From: Planococcus chinensis
Lineage (GTDB): Bacteria > Bacillota > Bacilli > Bacillales_A > Planococcaceae
Direction: 5' to 3'
Length of the DNA: 64,000 bases
Assembly: GCF_020071995.1 (NCBI RefSeq)
Contig: NZ_JABWTK010000004.1
Span: 288,085-352,084, forward strand
Made by a program: the position numbers and the translations under genes. Below are positions 1 through 9,418 of this stretch, one piece after another. Below the pieces are notes generated by a model. It worked only from the letters and a program-made list of their open reading frames with translations, was not told where the DNA came from and made no database searches. How positions within the stretch are numbered: position 1 is the stretch's first letter; every line of letters starts with the position of its first letter.

Positions 1-1
1 G

Positions 2-1426
2 AAAGAAGGCCGCATCGGCTACAGCCTGCCGGATCTTGAAGTTCCGGAAATCGATTTGGAAGATGTTCTGCCGGAAGGCTTGATCCGCAAAGAAGCAGCA
101 GAGCTTCCGGAAGTATCGGAACTCGACATCATGCGCCATTACACAGCTTTGTCTAAACGCAACCACGGCGTCGATTCCGGATTTTATCCATTGGGTTCAT
201 GCACAATGAAATACAATCCGAAAATCAACGAAACCGTTGCCCGTTTCCCTGGATTCGCAAACATCCACCCACTGCAGGAAGAATCGACTGTGCAAGGCGC
301 GATGGCATTGATGTTCGACTTGCAGGAGCACTTGAAAGAAATCACCGGCATGGACGAAGTGACGCTTCAGCCGGCTGCCGGCGCTCACGGCGAATGGACA
401 GGATTGATGATGATCCGCGCTTACCACGAATCACGCGGCGATATGAAACGCACAAAAGTCATCGTTCCGGATTCTGCACACGGCACAAACCCGGCATCGG
501 CTACAGTAGCCGGTTTCGAAACCGTAACGGTTAAATCGAACGAACACGGCTTAGTGGATCTTGAAGACTTGAAGCGCGTAGTCGGGGAAGATACAGCGGC
601 ATTGATGCTGACCAACCCGAATACACTCGGATTGTTTGAAGAGCAGATTTTGGAAATGGCTGCCATCATCCATGAAGTGGGCGGCAAATTGTACTACGAC
701 GGTGCCAACTTGAATGCGGTTATGTCAAAAGCACGCCCTGGCGACATGGGCTTTGATGTTGTCCACTTGAACTTGCACAAAACCTTCACGGGCCCTCACG
801 GCGGCGGCGGACCGGGTTCAGGCCCTGTCGGCGTGAAAAAAGACCTAATTGCATATTTGCCGAAACCGGTATTGGTGAAGTCCGAAGAAGGTTTGACTTT
901 CGATTACAACCGCCCGGAATCAATCGGACGCGTAAAACCGTTCTACGGCAACTTCGGCATCAATGTCCGTGCCTATACGTATATCCGCTCCATGGGGCCG
1001 GACGGCTTAAAAGCGGTAACCGAATACGCCGTACTGAACGCCAACTACATGATGCGCAAACTGGCGCCTCATTTCGATTTGCCGTATGACCGCCACTGCA
1101 AACATGAGTTTGTGCTGAGCGGACGCCGCCAGAAAAAACTGGGCGTGCGTACACTTGATATGGCGAAACGCCTGCTTGACTTCGGCTACCATCCGCCAAC
1201 GATCTACTTCCCGTTGAACGTGGAAGAAGGCATGATGATCGAGCCGACGGAAACAGAATCGAAAGAAACGCTTGATGCGTTCATCGATGCAATGATCCAG
1301 ATTGCGAAAGAAGTGGAAGAAAATCCGGAAATCGTCCAGAACGCTCCACACACAACCGTAATCAAGCGCTTGGATGAAACGCAGGCTGCCCGCAAGCCGG
1401 TTCTGCGCTACACGAAAGCCGAATAG
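2..1426 (+). CDS. gcvPB: Glycine dehydrogenase (decarboxylating) subunit 2, 5'-truncated by window edge
   Basis: C-terminal half of the split P-protein of the glycine cleavage system, which decarboxylates glycine with PLP and passes the aminomethyl group to the lipoyl H-protein. The frame is open from base 2, and its first residues ([14 protein letters not shown]) match the N-terminal region of the Bacillus protein, so the true start lies about a dozen codons upstream; the in-frame TTG at 56 is not the start. The PLP-lysine motif [17 protein letters not shown] is present (Lys codon 779-781), as are the conserved NPNTLG and [10 protein letters not shown] segments. gcvT and gcvPA would be expected just upstream, outside the window. 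A strong terminator follows. Confidence 0.97.
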   Translation, partial: KEGRIGYSLPDLEVPEIDLEDVLPEGLIRKEAAELPEVSELDIMRHYTALSKRNHGVDSGFYPLGSCTMKYNPKINETVARFPGFANIHPLQEESTVQGAMALMFDLQEHLKEITGMDEVTLQPAAGAHGEWTGLMMIRAYHESRGDMKRTKVIVPDSAHGTNPASATVAGFETVTVKSNEHGLVDLEDLKRVVGEDTAALMLTNPNTLGLFEEQILEMAAIIHEVGGKLYYDGANLNAVMSKARPGDMGFDVVHLNLHKTFTGPHGGGGPGSGPVGVKKDLIAYLPKPVLVKSEEGLTFDYNRPESIGRVKPFYGNFGINVRAYTYIRSMGPDGLKAVTEYAVLNANYMMRKLAPHFDLPYDRHCKHEFVLSGRRQKKLGVRTLDMAKRLLDFGYHPPTIYFPLNVEEGMMIEPTETESKETLDAFIDAMIQIAKEVEENPEIVQNAPHTTVIKRLDETQAARKPVLRYTKAE

Positions 1427-1433
1427 CATGCAA

Positions 1434-1474
1434 AAGCCCGTTTGAAAGATTATTCCTTTCAAACGGGCTTTTTT
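1434..1474 (+). terminator. Rho-independent terminator after gcvPB
   Basis: A perfect 15-bp stem (arms 1434-1448 and 1456-1470) with a 7-nt loop is followed by a T-run. It lies between two convergent genes and may also slow transcription arriving on the minus strand. Confidence 0.93.
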
Positions 1475-1486
1475 CTGTTCGGGGAA

Positions 1487-2761
1487 TCAAAAACCGATTG
1501 TCGATTCCGGATCTTCCCAGTCATTGCGCTCGGTGCGCTTATTCTGCTTCTGAAGCTCCTGTATGCGCTTGGCATAGCCGGAGTCGCCGTCGTAATGCCA
1601 ATTGAGGGCAGAACTCATATACAGCTCGTTCAGCTGCGAAATGGACAAGCCTTTTGTCAATTTCGCCATGTCATCGATTTCATCTTCCGAGAAAATCGAT
1701 TTGATGTCGAGTTTCCGCAAATACTGTTTGCGCAGTTTTTTATCAGGCGATGGAATCTCATAAGCCCGGTCAAAGCGTCCAGCGCGGTTGATGAGCGCCG
1801 GGTCGATTCGTTCCGGGTAATTGGTCGTGCCGATAATGAACAAGCCTTCGCGCGATTGGGTGCCGTCGAGTGTGTTCAGGAAAACCGAGCGGGTGAATTC
1901 CGGCATCGAATCGATGTCTTCGATCACGAGAATGGCCGGAGCGAGCCTCGAGACGATTCCAAACACTTCCTGGACGGTGTAGCTGTTTGTGTACTCCGTA
2001 ATCTGCCAGTAGACGACCGGCGCATCTGTAGAGCCGGTGATGGACTTCACAAGCGTCGTCTTGCCGTTGCCGGGAGAGCCGTACAACAGGATGCCGCGCT
2101 TGAACGGCACGCCGTATTCCTTGAAGAACTGGCCGCCGTCGCGGAAAAACTCGTCAATCGAACGGAAGATGTCCTGTTTGACGCTGGCTTCGAGCATGAC
2201 ATCGTCGCGTGAGACGATCGCCATCTCGCCGTAATTGCGCCGCTTCACGCCTTCTTCGGTGTCGACCAGGAATGTAATATTATTCATCAAGGCCTGGCGC
2301 AGCATTTCGTTCAAATCTTCAAGAAAGCGGAACGCGCCGTCGATGGATTTGGCGTAACATTGGAATTCCGGCCAGCTGTTGTCTGCCGTTGTATAAAACG
2401 GCAATTGCGTCAGTGCGACTTCATGGGCCGGAAAGTAGATCAGCCGGTTTTCAAATGTTTCCTGGATTTTCAAATTGCCGCTGTGCAGATCGTCCGGCAC
2501 ATTGCCGATTTTGCCCATCGGACGCGCTTCGTAAATATAAGACAGCGTTTCATAGGCTAGCTGGCCGTTTTCCATCATATCGAGAAGATAGGTGTGGAGC
2601 TGCGTAATCGTCTCAGCGATGTCGATGTGCATCCAGGCACCCGCTGAACGTTCGTTGAGCTGGGAGAAGATGCGTCCGGATACGGCTGCGATATCCGCAT
2701 AATGCGGCAAAGTCTCGCGGAGTGCATGGTCGTGCGGAAATAAAATCGTTGGTTTTGTCAT
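1487..2761 (-). CDS. AAA+ ATPase of unknown role
   Basis: 424-residue protein with an uncharacterised N-terminal region (about 1-185) and one AAA+ module. Visible motifs: Walker A GSPGNGKTT (228-236), Walker B LVIEDIDS (278-285), sensor-1 GTTN (311-314), and the NRAGRFDR segment (325-332) with an arginine-finger candidate. Spacing and motif style resemble BCS1/FtsH/SpoVK-type classical AAA proteins, but no protease or membrane domain is present, so it probably remodels a protein partner through the N-terminal domain. The ATG is preceded by an AGAGG ribosome site. It is a single gene convergent with gcvPB. Specific function not recognised. Confidence 0.85.
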   Translation of the reverse strand: MTKPTILFPHDHALRETLPHYADIAAVSGRIFSQLNERSAGAWMHIDIAETITQLHTYLLDMMENGQLAYETLSYIYEARPMGKIGNVPDDLHSGNLKIQETFENRLIYFPAHEVALTQLPFYTTADNSWPEFQCYAKSIDGAFRFLEDLNEMLRQALMNNITFLVDTEEGVKRRNYGEMAIVSRDDVMLEASVKQDIFRSIDEFFRDGGQFFKEYGVPFKRGILLYGSPGNGKTTLVKSITGSTDAPVVYWQITEYTNSYTVQEVFGIVSRLAPAILVIEDIDSMPEFTRSVFLNTLDGTQSREGLFIIGTTNYPERIDPALINRAGRFDRAYEIPSPDKKLRKQYLRKLDIKSIFSEDEIDDMAKLTKGLSISQLNELYMSSALNWHYDGDSGYAKRIQELQKQNKRTERNDWEDPESTIGF

Positions 2762-2803
2762 GGTTTTCCTCTTTTCTATGGAAGTTAATCGCCTGTTTGG
2801 GTA

Positions 2804-2835
2804 GAAAAAAAGTCTTTCCGGTTTGGAAAGACTTT
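2804..2835 (-). terminator. Terminator of the rhodanese-like gene
   Basis: Read on the minus strand, an 11-bp stem (arms 2825-2835 and 2809-2819) is followed by a run of seven T residues. It lies just after the stop of the 2845-3225 gene and before the AAA+ gene. Confidence 0.9.
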
Positions 2836-2844
2836 ATGGGTACA

Positions 2845-3225
2845 TCATTTGGATTTGACTTTGCCGGTCCATTGCTTGAAACCGCCTTGCAGTTGATACA
2901 GCTGGTTATAGCCTTTTTTCTTCAAGAATAACGCAACCCGTCCGCTGCGTGCACCATTCTGGTCATACAAGTAGACCGGTTTGTCAGAACGGATTTCTTT
3001 GTAGCGCTGGCGCAATTGGGATTGAGGGATGTTGCGCGCGCCAAGGATATGCCCGCCGGCAAACTCTTTCGGTTCGCGTACATCAATCAGCTGAGCTTTG
3101 CGGTAGCCTTCGATAAATTGTTCTTGTGTAAGATTTGTGACAGCTTTTTTAATTCGGAAATAGGAAATCAGTCCGAAGATGATCGCTATCAGCAGAACGC
3201 CTAAGATGATATACAGAAAATCCAA
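2845..3225 (-). CDS. yqhL: Membrane-anchored rhodanese-domain protein (YqhL type) lacking the catalytic Cys
   Basis: 126 residues: one N-terminal transmembrane segment (about 4-22), then a single rhodanese domain (about 35-122) with the typical LIDVREPKEFAGGHILGARNIP opening pieces. The active-site loop reads LYDQNGARSGR: the position normally holding the persulfide-forming Cys is Asp (codon 2962-2964). The protein should therefore not be a sulfurtransferase unless another Cys substitutes, and none is present. It may instead bind or scaffold. The gene sits next to lipM, as in Bacillus (yqhL-yqhM order). Its own terminator follows. Confidence 0.88.
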   Translation of the reverse strand: MDFLYIILGVLLIAIIFGLISYFRIKKAVTNLTQEQFIEGYRKAQLIDVREPKEFAGGHILGARNIPQSQLRQRYKEIRSDKPVYLYDQNGARSGRVALFLKKKGYNQLYQLQGGFKQWTGKVKSK

Positions 3226-3324
3226 TGTTCTTGCCCCTTTCTATTCTCCTTTTATTATAAAAGAAGGAGTGACGGTTATTCAATGCCAATGTTACACTAA
3301 TTATTGGATTTAGGAGGCGATCTT

Positions 3325-4161
3325 GTGAAATTTAAAGATTGGTATTTCATAAATTCGGGGCAAAACAGCCCCGCGTTTAATATGGCAATGGATGAAGCGT
3401 TATTGGACTGGCACAGCGAAGGGTTAATTCCACCGGTGATCCGGTTCTACGGATGGAACCCCGCAACTTTGTCGGTCGGCTATTTTCAGCGCGTGGAAAA
3501 AGAAATTGATATGGAGCAGGTTTTAGCGCTCGGGCTCGGCTTTGTCCGCCGTCCGACCGGGGGAAGGGGAGTGCTCCATGAGCATGAACTGACCTACAGC
3601 GTCATCGTATCGGAAGATTATCCCGAAATGCCGGAGACAGTGACGGAAGCTTACCGCGTAATCAGCGGAGGATTGCTGCAAGGGTTCAAGAACCTGGGGC
3701 TGGATGCTTATTTTTCAGTGCCGGATACCGATGAAAAGCGGGCTGATTTAAAGAAGCCGAAAAGTGCGGTTTGTTTTGACGCGCCAAGCTGGTATGAAAT
3801 GGTCGTTGAAGGCAAAAAAGTAGCGGGAAGCGCACAGACCCGGCAAAAGGGAGTCATTCTGCAGCACGGAGCTATCCTATTGGATCTGGATGCTGAAAAA
3901 TTGCTGTCTGTGTTTAAATTTTCGAGTCCGGAATCCGAAGAGGCGATGCGCCGGAAAATTCCTGAAAAAGCGGTGGCGATCAATTCGCTCAGAGCACGTC
4001 CTGCAACAATTGAAGAGTGCGTAGATGCCTTTAAAGCCGGCTTTGAAGAAGCATTGGCCATCAATCTCACGCCTTACATATTAAGTGAAGAACAGCTTGC
4101 ATATATTAAATCCATAGAAGAGAAAAAGTACGGAAATGATGAATGGAATTTTCGGAATTAA
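3325..4161 (+). CDS. lipM: Octanoyl-[GcvH]:protein octanoyltransferase
   Basis: Transfers octanoate from acyl carrier protein to GcvH in lipoate biosynthesis, which fits the neighbouring glycine cleavage gene and the lipoyl-E2 gene further on. The GTG at 3325 is chosen because a TAGGAGG site lies just upstream; it gives 278 residues and places the nucleophile at Cys150 ([12 protein letters not shown]), the position known for Bacillus LipM. The upstream TTG at 3304 would include the ribosome site in the protein. Conserved [11 protein letters not shown] (75-85) and [11 protein letters not shown] (163-173) segments line the acyl pocket in the BPL/LplA fold. Confidence 0.95.
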   Translation: MKFKDWYFINSGQNSPAFNMAMDEALLDWHSEGLIPPVIRFYGWNPATLSVGYFQRVEKEIDMEQVLALGLGFVRRPTGGRGVLHEHELTYSVIVSEDYPEMPETVTEAYRVISGGLLQGFKNLGLDAYFSVPDTDEKRADLKKPKSAVCFDAPSWYEMVVEGKKVAGSAQTRQKGVILQHGAILLDLDAEKLLSVFKFSSPESEEAMRRKIPEKAVAINSLRARPATIEECVDAFKAGFEEALAINLTPYILSEEQLAYIKSIEEKKYGNDEWNFRN

Positions 4162-4299
4162 GGAGTCTTTTGGCTCATTTTGATTTCTGGGTCCGATTGA
4201 AAAGCTTGCTGTTAGTGGATTTTCAATTGGAAAAAATTCCAGCGCAAAATTTTGTTATTCCAAAGAGTTTCAACATCTAGTATCATGGGAAAAGTAGTA

Positions 4300-4315
4300 A
4301 TACTATATATAGTGT
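4300..4315. promoter_or_regulatory. NrdR-box-like palindrome upstream of nrdJ
   Basis: ATACTATATATAGTGT matches the 16-bp NrdR operator consensus (ACACTATATATAGTGT) at 15 of 16 positions and lies 35 bp before the nrdJ start. NrdR usually binds two boxes; only a weak second candidate (4273-4288, about 9 of 16) is visible upstream. No B12-riboswitch core was recognised in the 188-bp leader region. Confidence 0.7.
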
Positions 4316-4349
4316 TTCACTCCATATAATACAAAGGAGGAATTGTCAA

Positions 4350-6908
4350 ATGGTTTCTGTTACACAAACTCAATATACACTTGATCCACATTCTCTCAAC
4401 ATCGACATCCAAGCGTTTCCGCAGGTGCATGCGATTACTCCTGATATGAAAATTACGCATAAAGGGGTATCCCGCCTCGTCATGATTGACCGGTATTCAT
4501 TCAAAGATACGGAGAAAAAGACACTTAAAGCCGGCGACTTCGTCGTGTTGACCGTCAAAGAAGATCCGAAATTCCCGGCTCGCGGCCTTGGCTATATTGT
4601 CTCGATCGATAAAGCCGCCAACACGGCAAAAATCTGGATTGAAGAAGATTACCGCAGTGCGATTGACAAAGAAAGCGAACAGGAAAGCGGCATCGTCAAC
4701 CGTACGTTGGATGTCATTGAAAAGCCGCTCGAAGTCTATTACGAGCAAATCGCAAAACGCAATGCAACGGGCTTGGCTTCTGTTGAAGCGACTCCGGAAA
4801 AACGCCAGGAATGGTTTGAGAAATTCTATCAGCAATTGGTCGGATTGAAATTCATTCCGGCAGGCCGTGTTCTTTACGGAGCGGGAGCAGATACCGATGT
4901 AACGTATTTCAACTGCTACGTAATGCCATTTGTGGCCGATTCGCGCGAAGGGATTTCGGATCACCGCAAACAAGTGATGGAAATCATGTCTCGAGGCGGT
5001 GGAGTCGGAACGAACGGCTCGACGCTGCGTCCGCGCAACACACTGGCGCGAGGCGTCAACGGGAAATCTTCCGGATCGGTTTCATGGCTGGACGATATCG
5101 CCAAATTGACTCACTTGGTGGAGCAGGGCGGATCACGCCGCGGCGCCCAAATGATCATGCTTGCCGACTGGCATCCGGATATTGCGGAATTCATCATTTC
5201 AAAAATGCAGAATCCCCGCATCCTCCGTTTCCTGATCGAGAACTCGGAAGATGAAACGATCAAAAAGCTTGCGCACAATAAATTGAAATTCAAGCCGCTG
5301 ACCGAACAGGAAGAAGCCATGTACCAAGGCATCCTGAACTACCGGGCGATTCCGGGAATGGGCGGATTCAACGAGAAAATCATGCGCGACGCTGAAACAA
5401 AATTGCGCGATGGCGGCACGTATTCCGTTCATAACGAAGAATTCCTGACAGGCGCCAATATTTCCGTGACCTTGACGGATGATTTCATGAAAGCGGTGGA
5501 AGAAGATGCAGACTTCGATTTGCGCTTCCCGGCTGTAGAGTCTTATTCGAAAGAAGAGATGGCCATCTACAACGAACAATGGCATGAAGTGGGCGACGTG
5601 CGCGAATGGGAAAGAATGGGCCATAAAGTCCGCACTTATCGTACGATGAAAGCACGCGAACTTTGGAACTTGATCAATGTTTGTGCAACTTATTCTGCAG
5701 AACCCGGCATTTTCTTCATCGACAACGCCAACGACAAAACAAACGCGAAAGCATACGGCCAAAAAGTCGTTGCGACAAACCCTTGCGGCGAGCAGCCGTT
5801 GGCGCCTTATTCCGTTTGTAACCTGGCAGCAGTCAACTTGGCGCAATTTGCCGACCCGTCAACTAAGCAAGTGGATTTCGAGGCATTAAAAGAAACAGTG
5901 CGCGTCGGTGTCCGCATGCAGGACAATGTTATTGACGCGACTCCTTACTTCCTTGAAGAAAACCGTGTACAGGCTCTGGGTGAGCGCCGCGTCGGACTTG
6001 GGGTTATGGGCCTTGCGGATCTTCTCATTTACTGCGACAAAGAATACGGTTCGCCTGAAGGCAACGAATTGGTCGATGAAATCTTCAAGGCCATCGCTGT
6101 GGCAGCATACGAGCAGTCGACAGAATTGGCAGTTGAACGCGGAAGCTTCCCATTCCTTGTCGGCAACACCGACGAAGAAACGGCGGCACTCCGGAAAGCA
6201 TTCACCGAAACCGGCTTTATGCAGGGCATGCCGGAAGAAGTACGCCAGGGAATTCTGGAAAACGGCATCCGCAACTCGCATTTACTGACAGTTGCTCCGA
6301 CCGGCTCAACCGGTACAATGGTGGGCGTATCGACTGGCCTTGAACCTTATTATTCCTTTACTTACTACCGCAGCGGACGTCTCGGCAAATTCATCGAAGT
6401 GAAAGCCGATATCGTACGCGAGTATCTGAAAAATAATCCGGACGCGGATGAAGAAAACTTGCCGAAAGCATTTGTCACTTCAATGGACCTGGCTCCTGAA
6501 GCCCATGCGGATGTGCAGTGCATCATCCAGCGCTGGATCGATTCATCTATTTCGAAGACGGTCAACGCACCGCGTGGCTATACAGTCGAGCAGGTACAAG
6601 GCGTCTACGAGCGCTTGTACAAAGGCGGAGCAAAAGGCGGCACGGTTTATGTCGACGGCAGCCGTGATTCACAGGTGCTGACGCTGAAAGCGGAAGAAAA
6701 CACGTTTGAAGAAAGCCATCCGGAAGAAGTCAAAGGGAAACGCCCTATCGTCCTTATTGATACCATCCAAGATCTGCGTTCTACGAATGTCACCATCGGC
6801 TCTGAAGTGGGCAACACATGCCCGGTCTGCCGCAAAGGGACAGTAGAAGAAATGGGCGGCTGCAACACTTGCACCAACTGCAACGCTCAACTGAAATGCG
6901 GATTATAA
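4350..6908 (+). CDS. nrdJ: Adenosylcobalamin-dependent (class II) ribonucleoside-diphosphate reductase
   Basis: 852 residues; reduces ribonucleotides to deoxyribonucleotides using a Cys thiyl radical generated from B12. Visible signatures: the FNCYV half-cystine near residue 189, the RGGGVGTN loop, the active-site NPCGEQPLAPYSVCNL segment (Asn477, Cys479, Glu481), and the PTGSTGTMVGVSTGLEP phosphate loop. The Cys-rich tail (CPVC...CNTCTNCNAQLKCGL) fits the C-terminal zinc/redox relay typical of NrdJ. An AAAGGAGG site precedes the ATG. The gene is monocistronic with its own terminator and a likely NrdR operator. No class I genes are nearby. Confidence 0.96.
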   Translation: MVSVTQTQYTLDPHSLNIDIQAFPQVHAITPDMKITHKGVSRLVMIDRYSFKDTEKKTLKAGDFVVLTVKEDPKFPARGLGYIVSIDKAANTAKIWIEEDYRSAIDKESEQESGIVNRTLDVIEKPLEVYYEQIAKRNATGLASVEATPEKRQEWFEKFYQQLVGLKFIPAGRVLYGAGADTDVTYFNCYVMPFVADSREGISDHRKQVMEIMSRGGGVGTNGSTLRPRNTLARGVNGKSSGSVSWLDDIAKLTHLVEQGGSRRGAQMIMLADWHPDIAEFIISKMQNPRILRFLIENSEDETIKKLAHNKLKFKPLTEQEEAMYQGILNYRAIPGMGGFNEKIMRDAETKLRDGGTYSVHNEEFLTGANISVTLTDDFMKAVEEDADFDLRFPAVESYSKEEMAIYNEQWHEVGDVREWERMGHKVRTYRTMKARELWNLINVCATYSAEPGIFFIDNANDKTNAKAYGQKVVATNPCGEQPLAPYSVCNLAAVNLAQFADPSTKQVDFEALKETVRVGVRMQDNVIDATPYFLEENRVQALGERRVGLGVMGLADLLIYCDKEYGSPEGNELVDEIFKAIAVAAYEQSTELAVERGSFPFLVGNTDEETAALRKAFTETGFMQGMPEEVRQGILENGIRNSHLLTVAPTGSTGTMVGVSTGLEPYYSFTYYRSGRLGKFIEVKADIVREYLKNNPDADEENLPKAFVTSMDLAPEAHADVQCIIQRWIDSSISKTVNAPRGYTVEQVQGVYERLYKGGAKGGTVYVDGSRDSQVLTLKAEENTFEESHPEEVKGKRPIVLIDTIQDLRSTNVTIGSEVGNTCPVCRKGTVEEMGGCNTCTNCNAQLKCGL

Positions 6909-6921
6909 TATTTCTCCAACC

Positions 6922-6950
6922 ACGCGACGGCTTCGGCCGCCGCGTTTTTT
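6922..6950 (+). terminator. Terminator of nrdJ
   Basis: GC-rich stem (ACGCG then CGGC, TTCG loop, GCCG then CGCGT with one mismatched base pair) followed by six T residues. Confidence 0.93.
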
Positions 6951-7042
6951 CATGCCAAAAACCCAACTGGTATACCAATTAGTAAATTCAAATCCAGTCT
7001 GCGCGGGAAACAATGTCACAAATTTGCTATACGCTTTTATTT

Positions 7043-7070
7043 CTTAATAAATGTAAAAAATTACATAAGG
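7043..7070 (+). repeat. Dyad-containing intergenic motif, copy 1 of 3
   Basis: Contains the dyad TGTAA-AAAA-TTACA (7052-7065) between CTTAATAAA and TAAGGATAAT flanks. Two related copies lie at 60035-60064 and 60116-60144; the stem bases change in a compensating way among copies. It sits about 125 bp upstream of aroQ. Function unknown. Confidence 0.55.
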
Positions 7071-7192
7071 ATAATATCCGAAAATAAAAAAACCGAAACA
7101 ACGAACGAAGCCGGCCATTAATGAAATATTTGCTCTCTTGAATTGAGCGGTATGGTAAAATAATGAAGAATGCGAAGGGAAGGAGTGGAGAA

Positions 7193-7633
7193 ATGAAAGT
7201 TTTGTGCTTGAACGGCCCGAACTTAAATCGCCTCGGGAAACGCGAAAAAGAAGCATACGGCAGCTTTACGCTCGATGAACTCGAAGCAGACTTGAAGGAG
7301 TTCTCATCAGAAAACGGCATCAACCTGATGTGCATGCAGTCGAACCATGAAGGCGAATTGATCGACTGGATCCATATGGCGGCTGACGACGGCACGGAAG
7401 GAATTGTCTTGAATGCCGGCGCCTACACCCATACGAGTGTCGCAATACGCGATGCCATTGCCGCCATTCAAATTCCTGTAGTTGAAGTACATATCTCAAA
7501 TGTCTACAAACGCGAAGAATTCCGCCAGCATTCGCATATCGCTCCGGTAGCGGCCGGACAGATTACTGGATTCGGCCAGGACGTTTACAAGCTGGCGCTG
7601 CATGCACTGTTATTAAAACAAGCGAGAGGATGA
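7193..7633 (+). CDS. aroQ: Type II 3-dehydroquinate dehydratase
   Basis: 146 residues; third step of the shikimate pathway (3-dehydroquinate to 3-dehydroshikimate). Type II signatures: LNGPNLNRLGKRE at the N-terminus, the catalytic Tyr at 22, QSNHEGELIDWIH, LNAGAYTHTS and EVHISNVYKREEFR with the catalytic His. The ATG at 7193 follows AAGGAGTGG at good spacing; an in-frame ATG at 7163 lacks a ribosome site. It overlaps or nearly abuts the peptidase gene, as in Bacillus yqhS-yqhT. Confidence 0.96.
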   Translation: MKVLCLNGPNLNRLGKREKEAYGSFTLDELEADLKEFSSENGINLMCMQSNHEGELIDWIHMAADDGTEGIVLNAGAYTHTSVAIRDAIAAIQIPVVEVHISNVYKREEFRQHSHIAPVAAGQITGFGQDVYKLALHALLLKQARG

Positions 7634-7638
7634 CTCCA

Positions 7639-8697
7639 TTGAAATTACAAAAATTGCGCAAAGAAATGGAACAACAGCAAATCGAGGCTATGTTGATTAC
7701 AAGCCAGTACAATCTTCGCTACATAACTGACTTTACCGGAACGGCCGGATTGGCTCTTGTCACTCCACATAAAGCATATTTCATCACCGATTTCCGCTAC
7801 ACGGAACAAGCGGGAGAACAAGTCAAAGAATTCGACGTCGTGCAGGCTAAAACGAATTTATTGGAAGAAGCGGCAGAACTTGCGAAAAACCTTGCCGTGA
7901 AATCGCTGGCTTTTGAAAAAGATTACGTGACATACGCAGCATTTCAGGATTACCAAGCCAAAATCGATGCGGAATTAAAACCGGTCAGCGGCTTGATTGA
8001 AAAAATCCGGATGATCAAAACACCAGAAGAAGTGAGCATCCTAAAAGCGGCAGCGAAAATTGCGGATGATGCGTTTGAACATATCTGCAAATTCATCAAA
8101 GTCGGCCAGACAGAACTGGAAATTTCGAATGAACTTGAATTTTTCATGAGAAAACAAGGAGCCACGTCTTCTTCGTTCGATACGATTGTCGCTTCCGGAC
8201 TTCGATCGGCTTTGCCGCATGGCGTAGCCACGGAGAAAAAGATTGAAAGCGGCGATTTTATTACGCTTGACTACGGAGCCTTGTATAACGGCTATATTTC
8301 GGACATTACGCGTACCGTGGCCGTTGGAGAGCCTTCCGAAAAATTGAAGGAGATTTACCAAGTGGTCCTGGATGCACAAGTCCAAGCTGTTGAAAAAATC
8401 GGTCCGGGCATGACCGGCATTGAGGCGGATGCCATTGCACGCGACTACATCAAGTCAAAAGGCTACGGAGAAGCATTCGGCCATTCAACGGGGCATGGCA
8501 TCGGACTTGAAGTGCATGAAGCACCTGGGTTATCATTTAAATCGCAGACAGTTCTTGAACCGGGAATGGCTGTAACAGTGGAACCGGGAATATATCTTCC
8601 GGGAATTGGCGGAGTTCGCATCGAAGATGATATACTGATAACTGAGTCAGGAAATGAACGATTAACTCACTCCACGAAAGAGCTACGCATTTTATAA
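7639..8697 (+). CDS. pepQ: Xaa-Pro dipeptidase-type M24 aminopeptidase (YqhT)
   Basis: M24 metallopeptidase with an N-terminal creatinase-like domain (1-125) and a pita-bread catalytic domain. Metal-ligand segments are visible: [17 protein letters not shown] (two Asp), [13 protein letters not shown] (His), VEPGIYLP and GVRIEDD (two Glu). The TTG at 7639 is preferred: GAGAGG lies 8 bases upstream and the protein then begins KLQKLRKE, as in the Bacillus homologue. The alternative ATG at 7630 overlaps the aroQ stop (ATGA). The gene precedes efp by 17 bp, a conserved pair. Likely recycles proline-containing dipeptides. Confidence 0.92.
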   Translation: MKLQKLRKEMEQQQIEAMLITSQYNLRYITDFTGTAGLALVTPHKAYFITDFRYTEQAGEQVKEFDVVQAKTNLLEEAAELAKNLAVKSLAFEKDYVTYAAFQDYQAKIDAELKPVSGLIEKIRMIKTPEEVSILKAAAKIADDAFEHICKFIKVGQTELEISNELEFFMRKQGATSSSFDTIVASGLRSALPHGVATEKKIESGDFITLDYGALYNGYISDITRTVAVGEPSEKLKEIYQVVLDAQVQAVEKIGPGMTGIEADAIARDYIKSKGYGEAFGHSTGHGIGLEVHEAPGLSFKSQTVLEPGMAVTVEPGIYLPGIGGVRIEDDILITESGNERLTHSTKELRIL

Positions 8698-8714
8698 CAA
8701 ACGGAGGAACTTAC

Positions 8715-9275
8715 ATGATTTCAGTAAACGATTTTAAAACAGGTGTGACAATTGAAGTGGATGGCGACATCTGGCGCGTAATGGAATTCCAGCACGTGAA
8801 GCCAGGAAAAGGCGCAGCTTTTGTCCGCACAAAATTGCGCAATTTGCGTTCAGGCAACGTCAACGAAAAAACGTTCCGTGCCGGTGAAAAAGTGGCGAAA
8901 GCACAAATTGACAACCGCAAAATGCAATATTTATACGCAAGTGGGGATACTCATGCATTCATGGACACCGAAACATACGACCAGATCGAATTGCCTGAGA
9001 AAAGCATTGAGTACGAATTGAAATTCCTTCAGGAAAACATGGAAGTTCAAGTCATCCAGTTCCAAGGCGAAGTACTCGGCGTAGAACTTCCAAATTCAGT
9101 TGTGCTGGAAGTTACAGAAACGGACCCAGGCATCAAGGGTGATACGGCAAGCGGCGGTTCAAAACCAGCTACTTTGTCGACTGGCCTTGTTGTACAAGTT
9201 CCTTTCTTCATCAATGTTGGCGACAAGCTGATCATCAACACAACAGATTCTTCTTACGTATCACGCGCACAGTAA
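8715..9275 (+). CDS. efp: Elongation factor P
   Basis: 186 residues with the three EF-P beta-barrel domains; relieves ribosome stalling at polyproline. The loop [13 protein letters not shown] carries Lys32, the residue that is post-translationally modified in Bacillus. The ATG has an ACGGAGG site. In sporulating Bacillus, yqhV and the eight-gene spoIIIA operon follow efp; here accB comes after only 143 bp containing a terminator. Confidence 0.97.
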   Translation: MISVNDFKTGVTIEVDGDIWRVMEFQHVKPGKGAAFVRTKLRNLRSGNVNEKTFRAGEKVAKAQIDNRKMQYLYASGDTHAFMDTETYDQIELPEKSIEYELKFLQENMEVQVIQFQGEVLGVELPNSVVLEVTETDPGIKGDTASGGSKPATLSTGLVVQVPFFINVGDKLIINTTDSSYVSRAQ

Positions 9276-9297
9276 GTTCGTGCACTGAAGTTGGTTG

Positions 9298-9330
9298 AAA
9301 AAGTGGTCTCTTCGCAAGAGGCCACTTTTC
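9298..9330 (+). terminator. Terminator after efp
   Basis: A 14-bp stem (arms 9298-9312 and 9316-9329, one G-T pair) with a 3-nt loop and a short T-run ends the pepQ-efp unit. Confidence 0.75.
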
Positions 9331-9418
9331 CAATTGCCAAATGGCTATTTCATTTTTTCAGAAAAAAGTCTAAAATGAAATAGTTGTATAAACCATACAT
9401 AAAGGGGAGTAGAACAAA

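Noticed and set aside
1442..2212. 256-codon plus-strand frame opposite the AAA+ ATPase
   Set aside because: Begins inside the gcvPB terminator and mirrors a conserved minus-strand gene.
4325..4330. Perfect TATAAT just before nrdJ
   Set aside because: It would place the transcript start inside the ribosome site, and no -35 lies at the right distance; the TATAAT is likely by chance in an AT-rich leader.
4161..4349. Possible B12 riboswitch before nrdJ
   Set aside because: No recognisable conserved B12-box core, and the region is short; only the NrdR-like palindrome and a weak hairpin with no T-run are seen.
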